64,000 nucleotides of DNA from Zafaria ginkgonis (lineage in GTDB: Bacteria; Actinomycetota; Actinomycetes; Actinomycetales; Micrococcaceae), in the NCBI RefSeq assembly GCF_039540195.1, contig NZ_BAABEO010000019.1:62001-126000 (forward strand). The letters run 5' to 3'. Made by a program: the position numbers and the translations under genes. Below the pieces are notes generated by a model. It made no database searches. It saw nothing but the letters and a program-made list of their open reading frames with translations, and was not told the origin of the DNA. Each line of letters begins with the position of its first letter. Within the stretch, counting starts at the first letter, position 1. Of this stretch, positions 35,591-43,284 are shown piece after piece.

Positions 35591-36421
35591 ATGTGTCGCT
35601 GGCTCGCATATTCCGGTTCACGGGTGGGGTTGGACGATCTCCTGTACAAGCCGGTCAACTCGCTCGTGATGCAGAGCAAACACTCGCGGCTGGGCGTCGA
35701 GACCACCAACGGGGACGGCTTCGGCGTTGGCTGGTACGGGAACGACCCGATTCCCGGGGTGTACTACAGCACCGAACCCGCCTGGCACGACCGCAACCTG
35801 CGCGAACTCTCGTCCCACGCCTCCGCCGAGCGGGTCTTCGCCCACATTCGGGCCACCACCGGCACCGCGGTCCAGCAAACCAACTGCCACCCTTTCCGCT
35901 ACGGCCGGTGGCTGTGGATGCACAACGGGCTCATCGCCAATTTCCCGACAGTGAAGCGCGACCTGGCGCTTGCCGTCGATCCGGCGCTGTTTCCCCTCAT
36001 CGAGGGATCGACGGACTCCGAACTGTTCTTCTACCTGGCGCTGACCTTCGGGCTGCAACAGGACCCGCGCGCGGCGGTGGCCACCGCCGTCGAACTCATC
36101 GAAGGGACCGGCCGCCGCCACGGCATCGAGCACCCGCTGCAGATGACGGTGGCGACCACCAACGGGGAGGCCACCTGGGCGTTCCGCTACTCGAGCGAGG
36201 GCCACTCCCGCACGCTCTTCCACAACACCGACGTCGCCACCCTCAGGGTCCAGTACCCGGACAACCCGATGCTCCATGGGCTTTCCGACGACACGCGGAT
36301 CGTGGTGTCCGAGCCGCTGGGCGACCTGCAGGGGGCGTGGCAGGAGATCCCGGAGTCCACCTGCGTGGTGGTGCAGGGCGGGGAGGCGGACCTCTTCCCG
36401 TTCGTCCCCGCGCCGGGCTGA
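35591..36421 (+). CDS. Class II glutamine amidotransferase (YafJ/EgtC-like)
   Basis: A 276-residue protein. The start ATG follows GGAGGATGCC and puts Cys directly after Met (MCRWLAYSG), as needed for the Ntn nucleophile. GDGFGVGWYG, HIRATTGTAVQQTNCHPF and WMHNGLIANF are the glutaminase-fold signatures. It would release ammonia or split a gamma-glutamyl bond; EgtC acts in ergothioneine synthesis, but no other egt genes are nearby, so the substrate is open. It is divergent from glgX. Confidence 0.88.
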   Translation: MCRWLAYSGSRVGLDDLLYKPVNSLVMQSKHSRLGVETTNGDGFGVGWYGNDPIPGVYYSTEPAWHDRNLRELSSHASAERVFAHIRATTGTAVQQTNCHPFRYGRWLWMHNGLIANFPTVKRDLALAVDPALFPLIEGSTDSELFFYLALTFGLQQDPRAAVATAVELIEGTGRRHGIEHPLQMTVATTNGEATWAFRYSSEGHSRTLFHNTDVATLRVQYPDNPMLHGLSDDTRIVVSEPLGDLQGAWQEIPESTCVVVQGGEADLFPFVPAPG

Positions 36422-36615
36422 TCCCCGGCTAGCGCCGGCTCGGGCTCAGCCCAGGACCGACCCCCTTCGCCCGTGCCGGCAGGCTGCGGGGCCGGGAGCC
36501 GCATCATGCGGAACGAGGTGAGCAGGCCGGCGAGTATGGCGATCCCGAACCTCCCCAGGCCGCCGATCACCGCCCAGAAGGTGATGATCGGAAGCAGGGT
36601 GTGGGGCAGTGTCAT
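36187..36615 (-). CDS. Doubtful small membrane ORF antisense to the amidotransferase 3' end
   Basis: The first ~38 residues (MTLPHTLLPIITFWAVIGGL and onward) look like a genuine membrane helix followed by a basic stop-transfer segment, and they lie in otherwise empty DNA. From about residue 65 the frame runs antisense into the amidotransferase gene and loses protein character. It may be a short membrane protein that lost its proper stop, or chance. Confidence 0.25.
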   Translation of the reverse strand: MTLPHTLLPIITFWAVIGGLGRFGIAILAGLLTSFRMMRLPAPQPAGTGEGGRSWAEPEPALAGDQPGAGTNGKRSASPPCTTTQVDSGISCHAPCRSPSGSDTTIRVSSESPWSIGLSGYWTLRVATSVLWKSVREWPSLE

Positions 36616-36707
36616 CGCCAGCGGCAGGGGAGGTTTCCCGTTGAACGGCTCCGTGGGGGCTGCGGGCCGGACACGGTGCCTCCTTCGGCTGGGCGAAACT
36701 CCTCCGG

Positions 36708-39356
36708 CTACGTCAAGCCGCGTTCGACGGCGATGCGCAGGGCCTCGCGCCGGCTGGCGACGCCGAGCTTGCGGTAGATCGAGCGCTGGTGCGTCTTGAC
36801 CGTGTTCACGGACACGAACAGGCCCTTGGCGATGTCAGCGGCCGTCATCATCGAGCGCATGTACGTGAGGACTTCCAGCTCCCGTTCCGTGAGCGCCCAG
36901 TACGACGGCGGCCGGTGGGTGTGGTCGTGCCCGTGTTGTGCCGTGCGTGCGGCAATGAAGGACTCGTGCGCGGTGCCCCACGCCAGGTGCCGGGTGAGCA
37001 GGTCTTCGAGGTCGGCGCTGCGTTCGATGAACGGACGCAGGATGGATTGCCGCTCCGCGACGGCGGCCGCGTGCTCCACCCGTTCATGCGCCGTGGCCGA
37101 GTCGCCTGCCGCGTCGGCCAGGAGGGCTTCGGTCAGCGCCAGGCCGGTGTCGATGTACGGGGTGCCCCGGGTGGCGGCCAGGGACTGGGCGCCGCGCCGT
37201 GCCGCCGCGCCCTCTCCGCCACGGCGGAGCAGCTCCGTTACGAGCATGGTGACCAACGGCGACGTCCCGCCATTGACCAGCGGCCGGACCAGGCCCAACG
37301 CCCGGTCCAGGTCGCCCATGGCCTCGGCAACCTTGGCCGCCGCGACGGTGTGCAGTTCGGTCCCCGGCAACCCGTGGGCCTCCCAGTCTTCCGTGGCCTC
37401 CAGGTCCGCGTGGGCCTCGGCGAGACGGGTCGGGTCGTTAATGGTGCAGTCGGCCAACACCCGGTACAGGCGAAGCAGCGCCCCGAGGGGAAATGCCCCG
37501 TGGCCGGCGCGGATGCCCCGGCTCAGGTGGACGGCGGCCTCTTCGGCGTCGTTCCTCCAGTAGCCGGCGATGCCTTGGGCAAGCCACGCCGGGGCCAACT
37601 GTCCCTGGGACTGCCACCCCACGATGGTGGCCCGTTCCAGGGCATGCGTGGCAGCCTCCTGCGCCGCCACGAGGTCGCCGGCCACGGCGAGTCCCAGGGC
37701 GAGCTCAGCGGAGGAACACACCTCGACCGCCTCCAGCCGGTTGGCCGCGCCGGCCGCCGCCGCCGTCCGCAACAGGTGGATGGCTCCCGCGCCGTCCCGC
37801 TGGAGGCGGACTTCGGCTTGGCCCAGCAGGAACACACCCGCCGCCTGGAGGGCCCACATGCCCTCGGAATCGGCATCCAGGAGCCGCCGGCCGGCGTCGG
37901 CCGCCGTACGCAGATCGGGCCTGCGCTCGCCGACGAACAGTTCGAAGAGCCCGTGACTGGTGTGGAACCGTTTGTGGCGTTCGGCATCCAGGGCGTGGGC
38001 CCTGGACTGGGCCCGGCGGAGGAGATCGGCCGCGGAGGCGGCGTCGCCGGCGAGGCTGCGGCAGGCCGATCGGACCGCGAGGATTTCCGCATCGTCGCTC
38101 CACGGGTACGGCAGTTCCAGGCACAACCCCTCGAGGGCCTCCGTATCGTCGCGGAGGACGAATTCCAGCCAATGCGCCCCGAGCGCGGCCACGGCCCGCA
38201 ACGGGTCCCGGCCCCGCAGCGCGTGCGCCACGCAGGCCACCACGTCGGTGTCCTGGTGGTGCCGGGCGGCGATGCGGTGGAGGGATTCATGCAGAAGCGG
38301 ATCCCGCTCCTCCAGAATGTGGCGGCACTGTGAGGCAAACAGGGGGTGCCACCGGTAGGCGGATTCGCCTCCGGGGCCTTCCCTTTCCTCGATGAATAGG
38401 GAGCGGCGCAGGCAGTCGTGGAGCATGTGGCCACCGCCGGGCTTGGCGGACAATTCGACGGCGAGCCGGCGGCTGATCCTGTCGGTGATCGTGGCCCGGA
38501 GCACGAAGTCCGCCAGTGCATGCGGCAACTGGTCGAGCACCTCCTCGGCAACATAGCCGGTCAACGCGGTGCCAGGCGGCGGGTCCGGGGCTGCCCGCGC
38601 GCCCGGGCCGCTGATCCGCGCCGTCGCCTCGAGGCTCCGGTGAAGGGCGACCGGCCAGCCGGCGGCCTCGTTCCACAGGGCGTCGACGTCGCCCGTGGCC
38701 GTCGGGCCGAGCGAGGCGGCCAGTTGACGGGCCTCGTCCCGCGTGAAAGCCAGGTCGGGCATGCGGAGGTCCGAGACGCCCTTCCCGTGCCTGATCCGTT
38801 CCACCGGAAGGGGAGGGACGCCGCGGGAGGAGAACACCAGCCGCAAGGAGGACGGTCCCGAAACCGCGAGCACGCCCAGGATCCCCGTGCCCACTTTCCG
38901 TCCGGGCAGGTGCAGGTCGTCGAGGACCAGCACCACCGGTTCGGTGAGGTTCCCCAAGGTTTCGAGCACCCGATCGTACGAGCGGGCCGGATCGGGGTCG
39001 AGGTCGTGCTCGAGCGCCAGCAGCGACGTGCGGTCGGGGAGGGGGAGCCGTTCGGCCGCGGCTTGCAGCGAGGCAACGACGCGGCGGAATAGCCGGGCCG
39101 GGCCGGCATCGAACCGATCCACCGCCAGCCAGGCGTACGGCACGCCGCTGCGGCGGACCCAGCCGGCCAGCGCCGTGGTTTTTCCGTATCCGGCGGGCGC
39201 ATCCACCACGGTGATCCGGTGGGAGCCGGTGGCCGCGGCGAAGGCGGCGTCGAGGCGCGGCCGCGCCAAGGCGCCAACGGTGCCCGCGGACGGAGGCACG
39301 TTCAATTCCGTTCCGGACAACCAGCCGGAGGCTGAATTTTCCTTCACGAGCCACAT
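36708..39356 (-). CDS. MalT-like STAND ATPase with LuxR DNA-binding domain
   Basis: About 882 residues if started at MWLVKENSASGW; a TTG upstream with GGAGG eight bases before it is also possible. The P-loop VDAPAGYGKTT and Walker B VVLVLDDLH mark a STAND NTPase (~30-330). A long helical TPR-type region (~360-800) is the ligand or partner sensor. A LuxR-type helix-turn-helix lies at the C-terminus (LTERELEVL...AADIAKGLFVSVNTVKTH). Such proteins switch on target operons after sugar or stress signals. It stands near the trehalose/glycogen genes, but no target site can be named. Confidence 0.92.
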   Translation of the reverse strand: MWLVKENSASGWLSGTELNVPPSAGTVGALARPRLDAAFAAATGSHRITVVDAPAGYGKTTALAGWVRRSGVPYAWLAVDRFDAGPARLFRRVVASLQAAAERLPLPDRTSLLALEHDLDPDPARSYDRVLETLGNLTEPVVLVLDDLHLPGRKVGTGILGVLAVSGPSSLRLVFSSRGVPPLPVERIRHGKGVSDLRMPDLAFTRDEARQLAASLGPTATGDVDALWNEAAGWPVALHRSLEATARISGPGARAAPDPPPGTALTGYVAEEVLDQLPHALADFVLRATITDRISRRLAVELSAKPGGGHMLHDCLRRSLFIEEREGPGGESAYRWHPLFASQCRHILEERDPLLHESLHRIAARHHQDTDVVACVAHALRGRDPLRAVAALGAHWLEFVLRDDTEALEGLCLELPYPWSDDAEILAVRSACRSLAGDAASAADLLRRAQSRAHALDAERHKRFHTSHGLFELFVGERRPDLRTAADAGRRLLDADSEGMWALQAAGVFLLGQAEVRLQRDGAGAIHLLRTAAAAGAANRLEAVEVCSSAELALGLAVAGDLVAAQEAATHALERATIVGWQSQGQLAPAWLAQGIAGYWRNDAEEAAVHLSRGIRAGHGAFPLGALLRLYRVLADCTINDPTRLAEAHADLEATEDWEAHGLPGTELHTVAAAKVAEAMGDLDRALGLVRPLVNGGTSPLVTMLVTELLRRGGEGAAARRGAQSLAATRGTPYIDTGLALTEALLADAAGDSATAHERVEHAAAVAERQSILRPFIERSADLEDLLTRHLAWGTAHESFIAARTAQHGHDHTHRPPSYWALTERELEVLTYMRSMMTAADIAKGLFVSVNTVKTHQRSIYRKLGVASRREALRIAVERGLT

Positions 39357-39400
39357 GCTAGGTGCAGGCCAGACGGCGAACAAGGTCGCAGCCTCCACGC

Positions 39401-39457
39401 GGCAGTGGGGTGGCCGTCGCCCGAAGAATGCCTGGGCGACGGCCACCCCACTGCCGG
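39401..39457. terminator. 23-bp perfect hairpin downstream of the SHOCT gene
   Basis: The arms (39401-39423 and 39435-39457) pair perfectly over 23 bp around an 11-base loop, GAAGAATGCCT. It lies ~50 bases after the SHOCT gene stop and ~45 bases before the MalT-like start, both read leftward. It most likely terminates the SHOCT transcript. No U-run follows. Its length is unusual and a role in controlling the next gene is possible. Confidence 0.75.
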
Positions 39458-39506
39458 CTGGGCCCCATGCCCACCGGACCCCCCGTCCGGCTCGGCTGGG
39501 GCGCGG

Positions 39507-39896
39507 TCAGGCCGCCAGGGCCTTGTTCTTGATCTTCTCGAAGTCTTCGGCAGTGATGGCTCCGGAGTCCAGAAGGGCCTTCGCCTTGCCGATCTCCTCG
39601 CTGGGGCTCGCTCCGGCCACGTCCCGGATGTAGGCCTCGGTCGAGGCCTGGTAGGCCTTCATCTCCTTGGCCGAGCGCTCGGCCATGCCGCGTCCGCGGG
39701 CGATCAGGTAGATCAGGGCCGTGAGGAAGGGGACGAAGACCAGGAAAATCAGCCACAGGGCCTTCAGCCACCCGTTGAGGGTGTGGTCCCGAAACAGGTC
39801 GCTGATAATGGCGAACAGTGCGTACAGGTACGCGACGAACGCGAACACCCAGATGAACCACCAGACAATGTCCCAAAAGTCTTCCCAAATACTCAT
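39507..39896 (-). CDS. SHOCT-domain membrane protein
   Basis: A 129-residue protein. Two Trp/Phe-rich membrane helices (~8-34 and ~42-67; the second ends FLTALIYLIARGRGM) are of the phospholipase D N-terminal type. A short helix-rich linker follows. The C-terminal SHOCT motif is EEIGKAKALLDSGAITAEDF, followed by EKIKNKALA. SHOCT domains are thought to aid oligomerisation. GGAAGGG precedes the ATG closely. No enzymatic domain is present, so it is likely a small envelope adaptor. Confidence 0.88.
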   Translation of the reverse strand: MSIWEDFWDIVWWFIWVFAFVAYLYALFAIISDLFRDHTLNGWLKALWLIFLVFVPFLTALIYLIARGRGMAERSAKEMKAYQASTEAYIRDVAGASPSEEIGKAKALLDSGAITAEDFEKIKNKALAA

Positions 39897-39990
39897 GATC
39901 CCTTCCTAACTCTTGAATGCGGGTAAACCTGCTGCGAGTGAATTTGCACCGGTCGGGGTCGGACACACCGACATGCCGGGGGTTGGAGGG

Positions 39991-40410
39991 CTAGCACTTG
40001 AGTGCGTTGTCGAGGTCGTTGCGTGCGTTCACAACGTCGGTTGCCTCGTTCTTCAGCGATCCCAAAGCGTCCGACAACGCGGCGTCGCTGGGGACCGCGT
40101 CGACGGCGGCGTTCAGTTCGTTCGTGGCGGTTTCCACTTCGGCCATCCGGTCGCGGGCGACGTCCCCGACCTCGTTGACCAGGGTCGCGTAGGTGCCCCG
40201 CACGCCCTCCCGGGCGGCCTGGATCTCTTCGACGGTGGCGTCCGTGGTCAGGGTGTCCTGGAAGGTCTTCAGCGCGGCGCCGAAGGCTTCGGAGGCGGTG
40301 CACGCTTGGGACACGTTCTCTTGCGGGCTGGGACTGCCGCAACCCGCGATCAGGGCGGCTGCCGCCCCGAACGCCAGCGATCCCGCAATGAACGGGCGTA
40401 TTTTCGGCAT
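39991..40410 (-). CDS. Small secreted lipoprotein
   Basis: A 139-residue protein with GAGGAG before the ATG. It has a classic lipoprotein signal (MPKIRPF, hydrophobic stretch, lipobox IAGC with lipidated Cys24). The mature part is helical and acidic (for example EIQAAREGVRGTYATLVNEV), with heptad-like spacing and a Cys at the very end. It is probably an outer-face membrane protein binding a partner; the function is unknown. It sits upstream of the SHOCT gene in the same direction, separated by ~95 bases. Confidence 0.8.
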   Translation of the reverse strand: MPKIRPFIAGSLAFGAAAALIAGCGSPSPQENVSQACTASEAFGAALKTFQDTLTTDATVEEIQAAREGVRGTYATLVNEVGDVARDRMAEVETATNELNAAVDAVPSDAALSDALGSLKNEATDVVNARNDLDNALKC

Positions 40411-40671
40411 CGGAGGCTCCTCGTCGTGCACAACCCGCCGGCTCTCGGCGGCTCGGGCGTCACCATTGGCTGGTAACTACATGCTTCGGCGGGCCCGGGA
40501 GGGCCACATCATCCTTTGCGGATGAAATCGGCCCCAACGTGCCCCCACCGGCCGCACCGGCCTTGTTGCGGTGCCCCCTGCGTGGGTACGCTCGCCCCGT
40601 TCGGCGCCGTGCGAAGGCCGTGCGGCTCGGTCGGGACCGGATGTATCCGGTCGGTCAGCGAAAGGCACACC

Positions 40672-41160
40672 ATGGCAACCCTGTCGGTATGGAAATTTGA
40701 GGACGCAACCGGGGCCGAAGAGGCGGAAAGGACCCTGCTCTCCCTGCAGACCCAAGGGCTGATCGAGGTCCGCGACGCGGCCGTCGTCTCCTGGGCGCCC
40801 GAAGCCAAGAAGCCCAAGACCCGCCAACTGCACAATGTGACCGGCGCGGGGGCCCTGGGCGGGGCGTTCTGGGGGTTGCTGTTCGGCCTGATCTTCTTTG
40901 TCCCGCTGCTCGGCGCCGCCGTGGGCGCGGCGGCCGGTGCGACGGCCGGGGCCCTGACGGACGTGGGCATCGATGATTCGTTCATCAACGGCGTGCGCGA
41001 CAAGGTCACGCCCGGCACCTCCGCCCTGTTCGTGATGACGACCGGAGGGGTGCTGGACAAGGTGACCGAGGCGTTCAGCGGCAGCAAGATGGAACTGATC
41101 CAGACCAACCTCAGCCACGAGGAGGAAGAGGCCCTGCGGGCCGCTTTTGCCCCGGAGTGA
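40672..41160 (+). CDS. DUF1269-family membrane protein
   Basis: A 162-residue protein starting MATLSVWKFEDATGAEEAER after AAAGG. DUF1269 features are an N-terminal ferredoxin-like half ('A..AL..L...GLI.V.DAAVVSW'), a Gly/Ala-rich hydrophobic hairpin in the middle (GGAFWGLLFGLIFFVPLLGA, then GAAAGATAGALTDVGID), and the C-terminal 'LFVMTTGGVLDKVTEAF' half. These proteins are often near channels and stress genes; function is unknown. It is convergent with the potassium channel gene. Confidence 0.9.
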   Translation: MATLSVWKFEDATGAEEAERTLLSLQTQGLIEVRDAAVVSWAPEAKKPKTRQLHNVTGAGALGGAFWGLLFGLIFFVPLLGAAVGAAAGATAGALTDVGIDDSFINGVRDKVTPGTSALFVMTTGGVLDKVTEAFSGSKMELIQTNLSHEEEEALRAAFAPE

Positions 41161-41164
41161 CCGC

Positions 41165-41212
41165 GGCCGCGGTGAATCGGCGCCGCGGAAGGGGCGCCGA
41201 TTCACCGCGGCC
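41165..41212. terminator. Bidirectional terminator between DUF1269 and the potassium channel
   Basis: A perfect 20-bp stem (arms 41165-41184 and 41193-41212) with an 8-base loop lies between convergent genes. The right arm touches the channel gene's stop codon. Confidence 0.85.
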
Positions 41213-41778
41213 TAGGGCGTGCCGCCCAAACTCCTGCGGGCGGCGTAGAAGCTGAGTTTGGCGACCAGGAAGAGCAGGCCCAGGCCGGCGAACATCTGGA
41301 CAGTGACCACCGCGCGGGCCAGCTGGCTGACGGCAGAGATGTCCCCGAAGCCGACGGTGGCGAACGTGGTGACCGTGAAGTACAGTGCATCCACCCGGTT
41401 CAGCGGTTCGCTGAAGGATGCGGCATCCGTGACCGACATCGACAAGTAGAACAGCGCGAAGAGGCACACGAACAACAGGACGCCGTGGACCACGGCCTCC
41501 ACCGCGCGGGCCTGCGGGACCTTGGCACCGGCCACCCGGCGCATCTGCACCACCATGGCGGCCAGGAACACCGCGGCCAGGCCCGCGAGCCGAATCCAGG
41601 CGGCCGCAGGATTCGGGTCGTTGAATCCGCCCACCGGAATCAGGAAGTAGATCGCGAAGATCAGCGCAGCGAGGCCCACGATCCGCAGCGCCACGAGGTA
41701 GATAAGGCGGCGCTGGCTGGACTGGTCCAGCTGCTGGAAATGGACCGGCGCACCCCGGTCCCCACGCCTGGTGGCCAT
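41212..41778 (-). CDS. Two-pore-helix type potassium channel protein
   Basis: About 188 residues from MATRRGDRGAP (a longer start is possible; ribosome sites are weak). Hydrophobic segments lie at ~24-46, ~57-76 and ~92-115, then the pore helix and filter YFTVTTFATVGFGDISAV, then a last helix (VVTVQMFAGLGLLFLVAKL). TVGFGD is the potassium selectivity signature. It has four membrane helices including the pore pair and no cytosolic RCK domain. It is likely a simple tetrameric K+ channel controlling membrane potential. Confidence 0.9.
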   Translation of the reverse strand: MATRRGDRGAPVHFQQLDQSSQRRLIYLVALRIVGLAALIFAIYFLIPVGGFNDPNPAAAWIRLAGLAAVFLAAMVVQMRRVAGAKVPQARAVEAVVHGVLLFVCLFALFYLSMSVTDAASFSEPLNRVDALYFTVTTFATVGFGDISAVSQLARAVVTVQMFAGLGLLFLVAKLSFYAARRSLGGTP

Positions 41779-41931
41779 GCCTGATGGTAACCCCCCGAGG
41801 CCATTCCCCGCATCGGCGAAACCCGGCCGCGGCGACGCACCCATTCCGGTCCACGAAATCGGATGCTAGCCTGAGCGCGCCCGAACAGGTTCGTGTGGGC
41901 AGTGGTTTCAAGTCACTCCTTGGGGGGAATT

Positions 41932-43257
41932 GTGACGTACGTTCTTGGCATTGACATAGGCGCGTGCTCCACCGGCGCGGCCATCGTCCGGATCGGTGGC
42001 GGAGCGGACGCCGCCACGCTGGATCTCGGTTCGGAGGCGGCGCGGGCGGCCAGCGCCCTCTTCCTGGCCGAGGACGGTCGCGTCCTTGCAGGGGATGCCG
42101 CCGCCGCCGCGGGTCGGGGATGCCCCGAACGCCTGGCCCGCGGCTTCAAGTCCCGCCTGGGGGATTCGGTCCCCCTCGCCGTGGGGCAGACGCTGGTGCC
42201 GCCGGAGGAGTTGTTCGCGGCGATGGCCCGGTGGGTGGTCACCACCGTGGAGGCCCGCGAGGGGGCTCCCGCCGCGGCCGTGGCCCTGACCCATCCGCGC
42301 GGATGGGGCGGATACCGGGTCTCGGTTGCCCGCCGGGCGCTGGCGGAGACGGGACTGGCCCACGCCTTCCTGCTGAGCGAACCCGAAGCGGCCGCACTGC
42401 ACCATTCCGCAGGGAACCCCCTGGACCCCGGCAGCATCATCGCCGTCTGCGACCTGGGCGGCAGCGTCGAAGCCACCGTGCTGCGCCGGAACGTGCTGGG
42501 CCAGAACGTACTGCGCCAGAACAAGGACACGGGCGCGGACCGCGACACGGCGGAATTCGAGACCCTGGGTTTCGAGGCAGGGGGCCGCGCCGACGGCGGC
42601 GACCTGGGTGCCGGATTGGACGACGTCGTGTTCAGGCGCGTCCTCGAGGCGGTGGGCGGACCGGTCGAGGCGCTGAACATGGACGATCCCAAGGCGGTGT
42701 CCGCCCTTTGGCAGGTTCGGCGCGACTGCACCGCAGCCAAGGAGGCGCTCTCCCGCGACGCCGATGCCTCCGTCAAGGTGGTCCTGCCCGGCCTGCGGGA
42801 ACACGTGCCCCTCACGCGCACCGAGTTCGAAACCAGGGCCGAACACCTCCTGCGGGAGGCCGCGGGCGTCCTGGGCAGGGCACTGCAGTCGGCGGACGTC
42901 GCCGTCGAGGATCTGGCCGCGGTCATCCTGACGGGCGGATCGGCCCGCATCCCGCTGGCGGAACGGATCCTCGCGGAGGAGGCCGGAGCCGGCGTCGTCG
43001 TCGACGCCGATCCGGCGTCCGTCACCGCCCGGGGCGCTGCCTTGGCCGCTGCGGCCCATCTCCGGGCCGGCGTCGGCACGCAGGCCGTCGTGGCCAGCGT
43101 CCTGACGGTCCACGGAACGGCGGCCCGGCCCCATCCGCACGACCTTGGCCTGCTGGCACCCGGGGCACCCACGGTGGAGGCCGGGGGCATCCTCTACATT
43201 CCCGTGCCCCGGCCGCGGACGGCAGCCGGCGCCGTGGCCTCGCCGTCGGGAGCGTGA
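41932..43257 (+). CDS. Hsp70-like ATPase lacking the substrate-binding domain
   Basis: A 441-residue protein from GTG with GGGGGGA upstream. VLGIDIGACSTGAAIV is the first phosphate loop of the actin/Hsp70 ATPase; 'LSEPEAAALHHSAG' and 'VCDLGGSVEATVLR' match the adenosine and second phosphate regions, and ILTGGSARIPLAERIL is the third. DnaK is ~620 residues; here the chain ends soon after the ATPase fold with no peptide-binding domain. The gene is 27 bases upstream of the LuxR regulator and opens the ini-type locus. A signalling or assembly ATPase is more likely than a general chaperone. Confidence 0.88.
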   Translation: MTYVLGIDIGACSTGAAIVRIGGGADAATLDLGSEAARAASALFLAEDGRVLAGDAAAAAGRGCPERLARGFKSRLGDSVPLAVGQTLVPPEELFAAMARWVVTTVEAREGAPAAAVALTHPRGWGGYRVSVARRALAETGLAHAFLLSEPEAAALHHSAGNPLDPGSIIAVCDLGGSVEATVLRRNVLGQNVLRQNKDTGADRDTAEFETLGFEAGGRADGGDLGAGLDDVVFRRVLEAVGGPVEALNMDDPKAVSALWQVRRDCTAAKEALSRDADASVKVVLPGLREHVPLTRTEFETRAEHLLREAAGVLGRALQSADVAVEDLAAVILTGGSARIPLAERILAEEAGAGVVVDADPASVTARGAALAAAAHLRAGVGTQAVVASVLTVHGTAARPHPHDLGLLAPGAPTVEAGGILYIPVPRPRTAAGAVASPSGA

Positions 43258-43284
43258 GCCTGCATGGAGCGGAGGATCCACGCC

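Noticed and set aside
35591..36421. Assignment as EgtC (ergothioneine synthesis)
   Set aside because: The fold fits, but no egtA, egtB, egtD or egtE is nearby, so only the class II amidotransferase level is supported.
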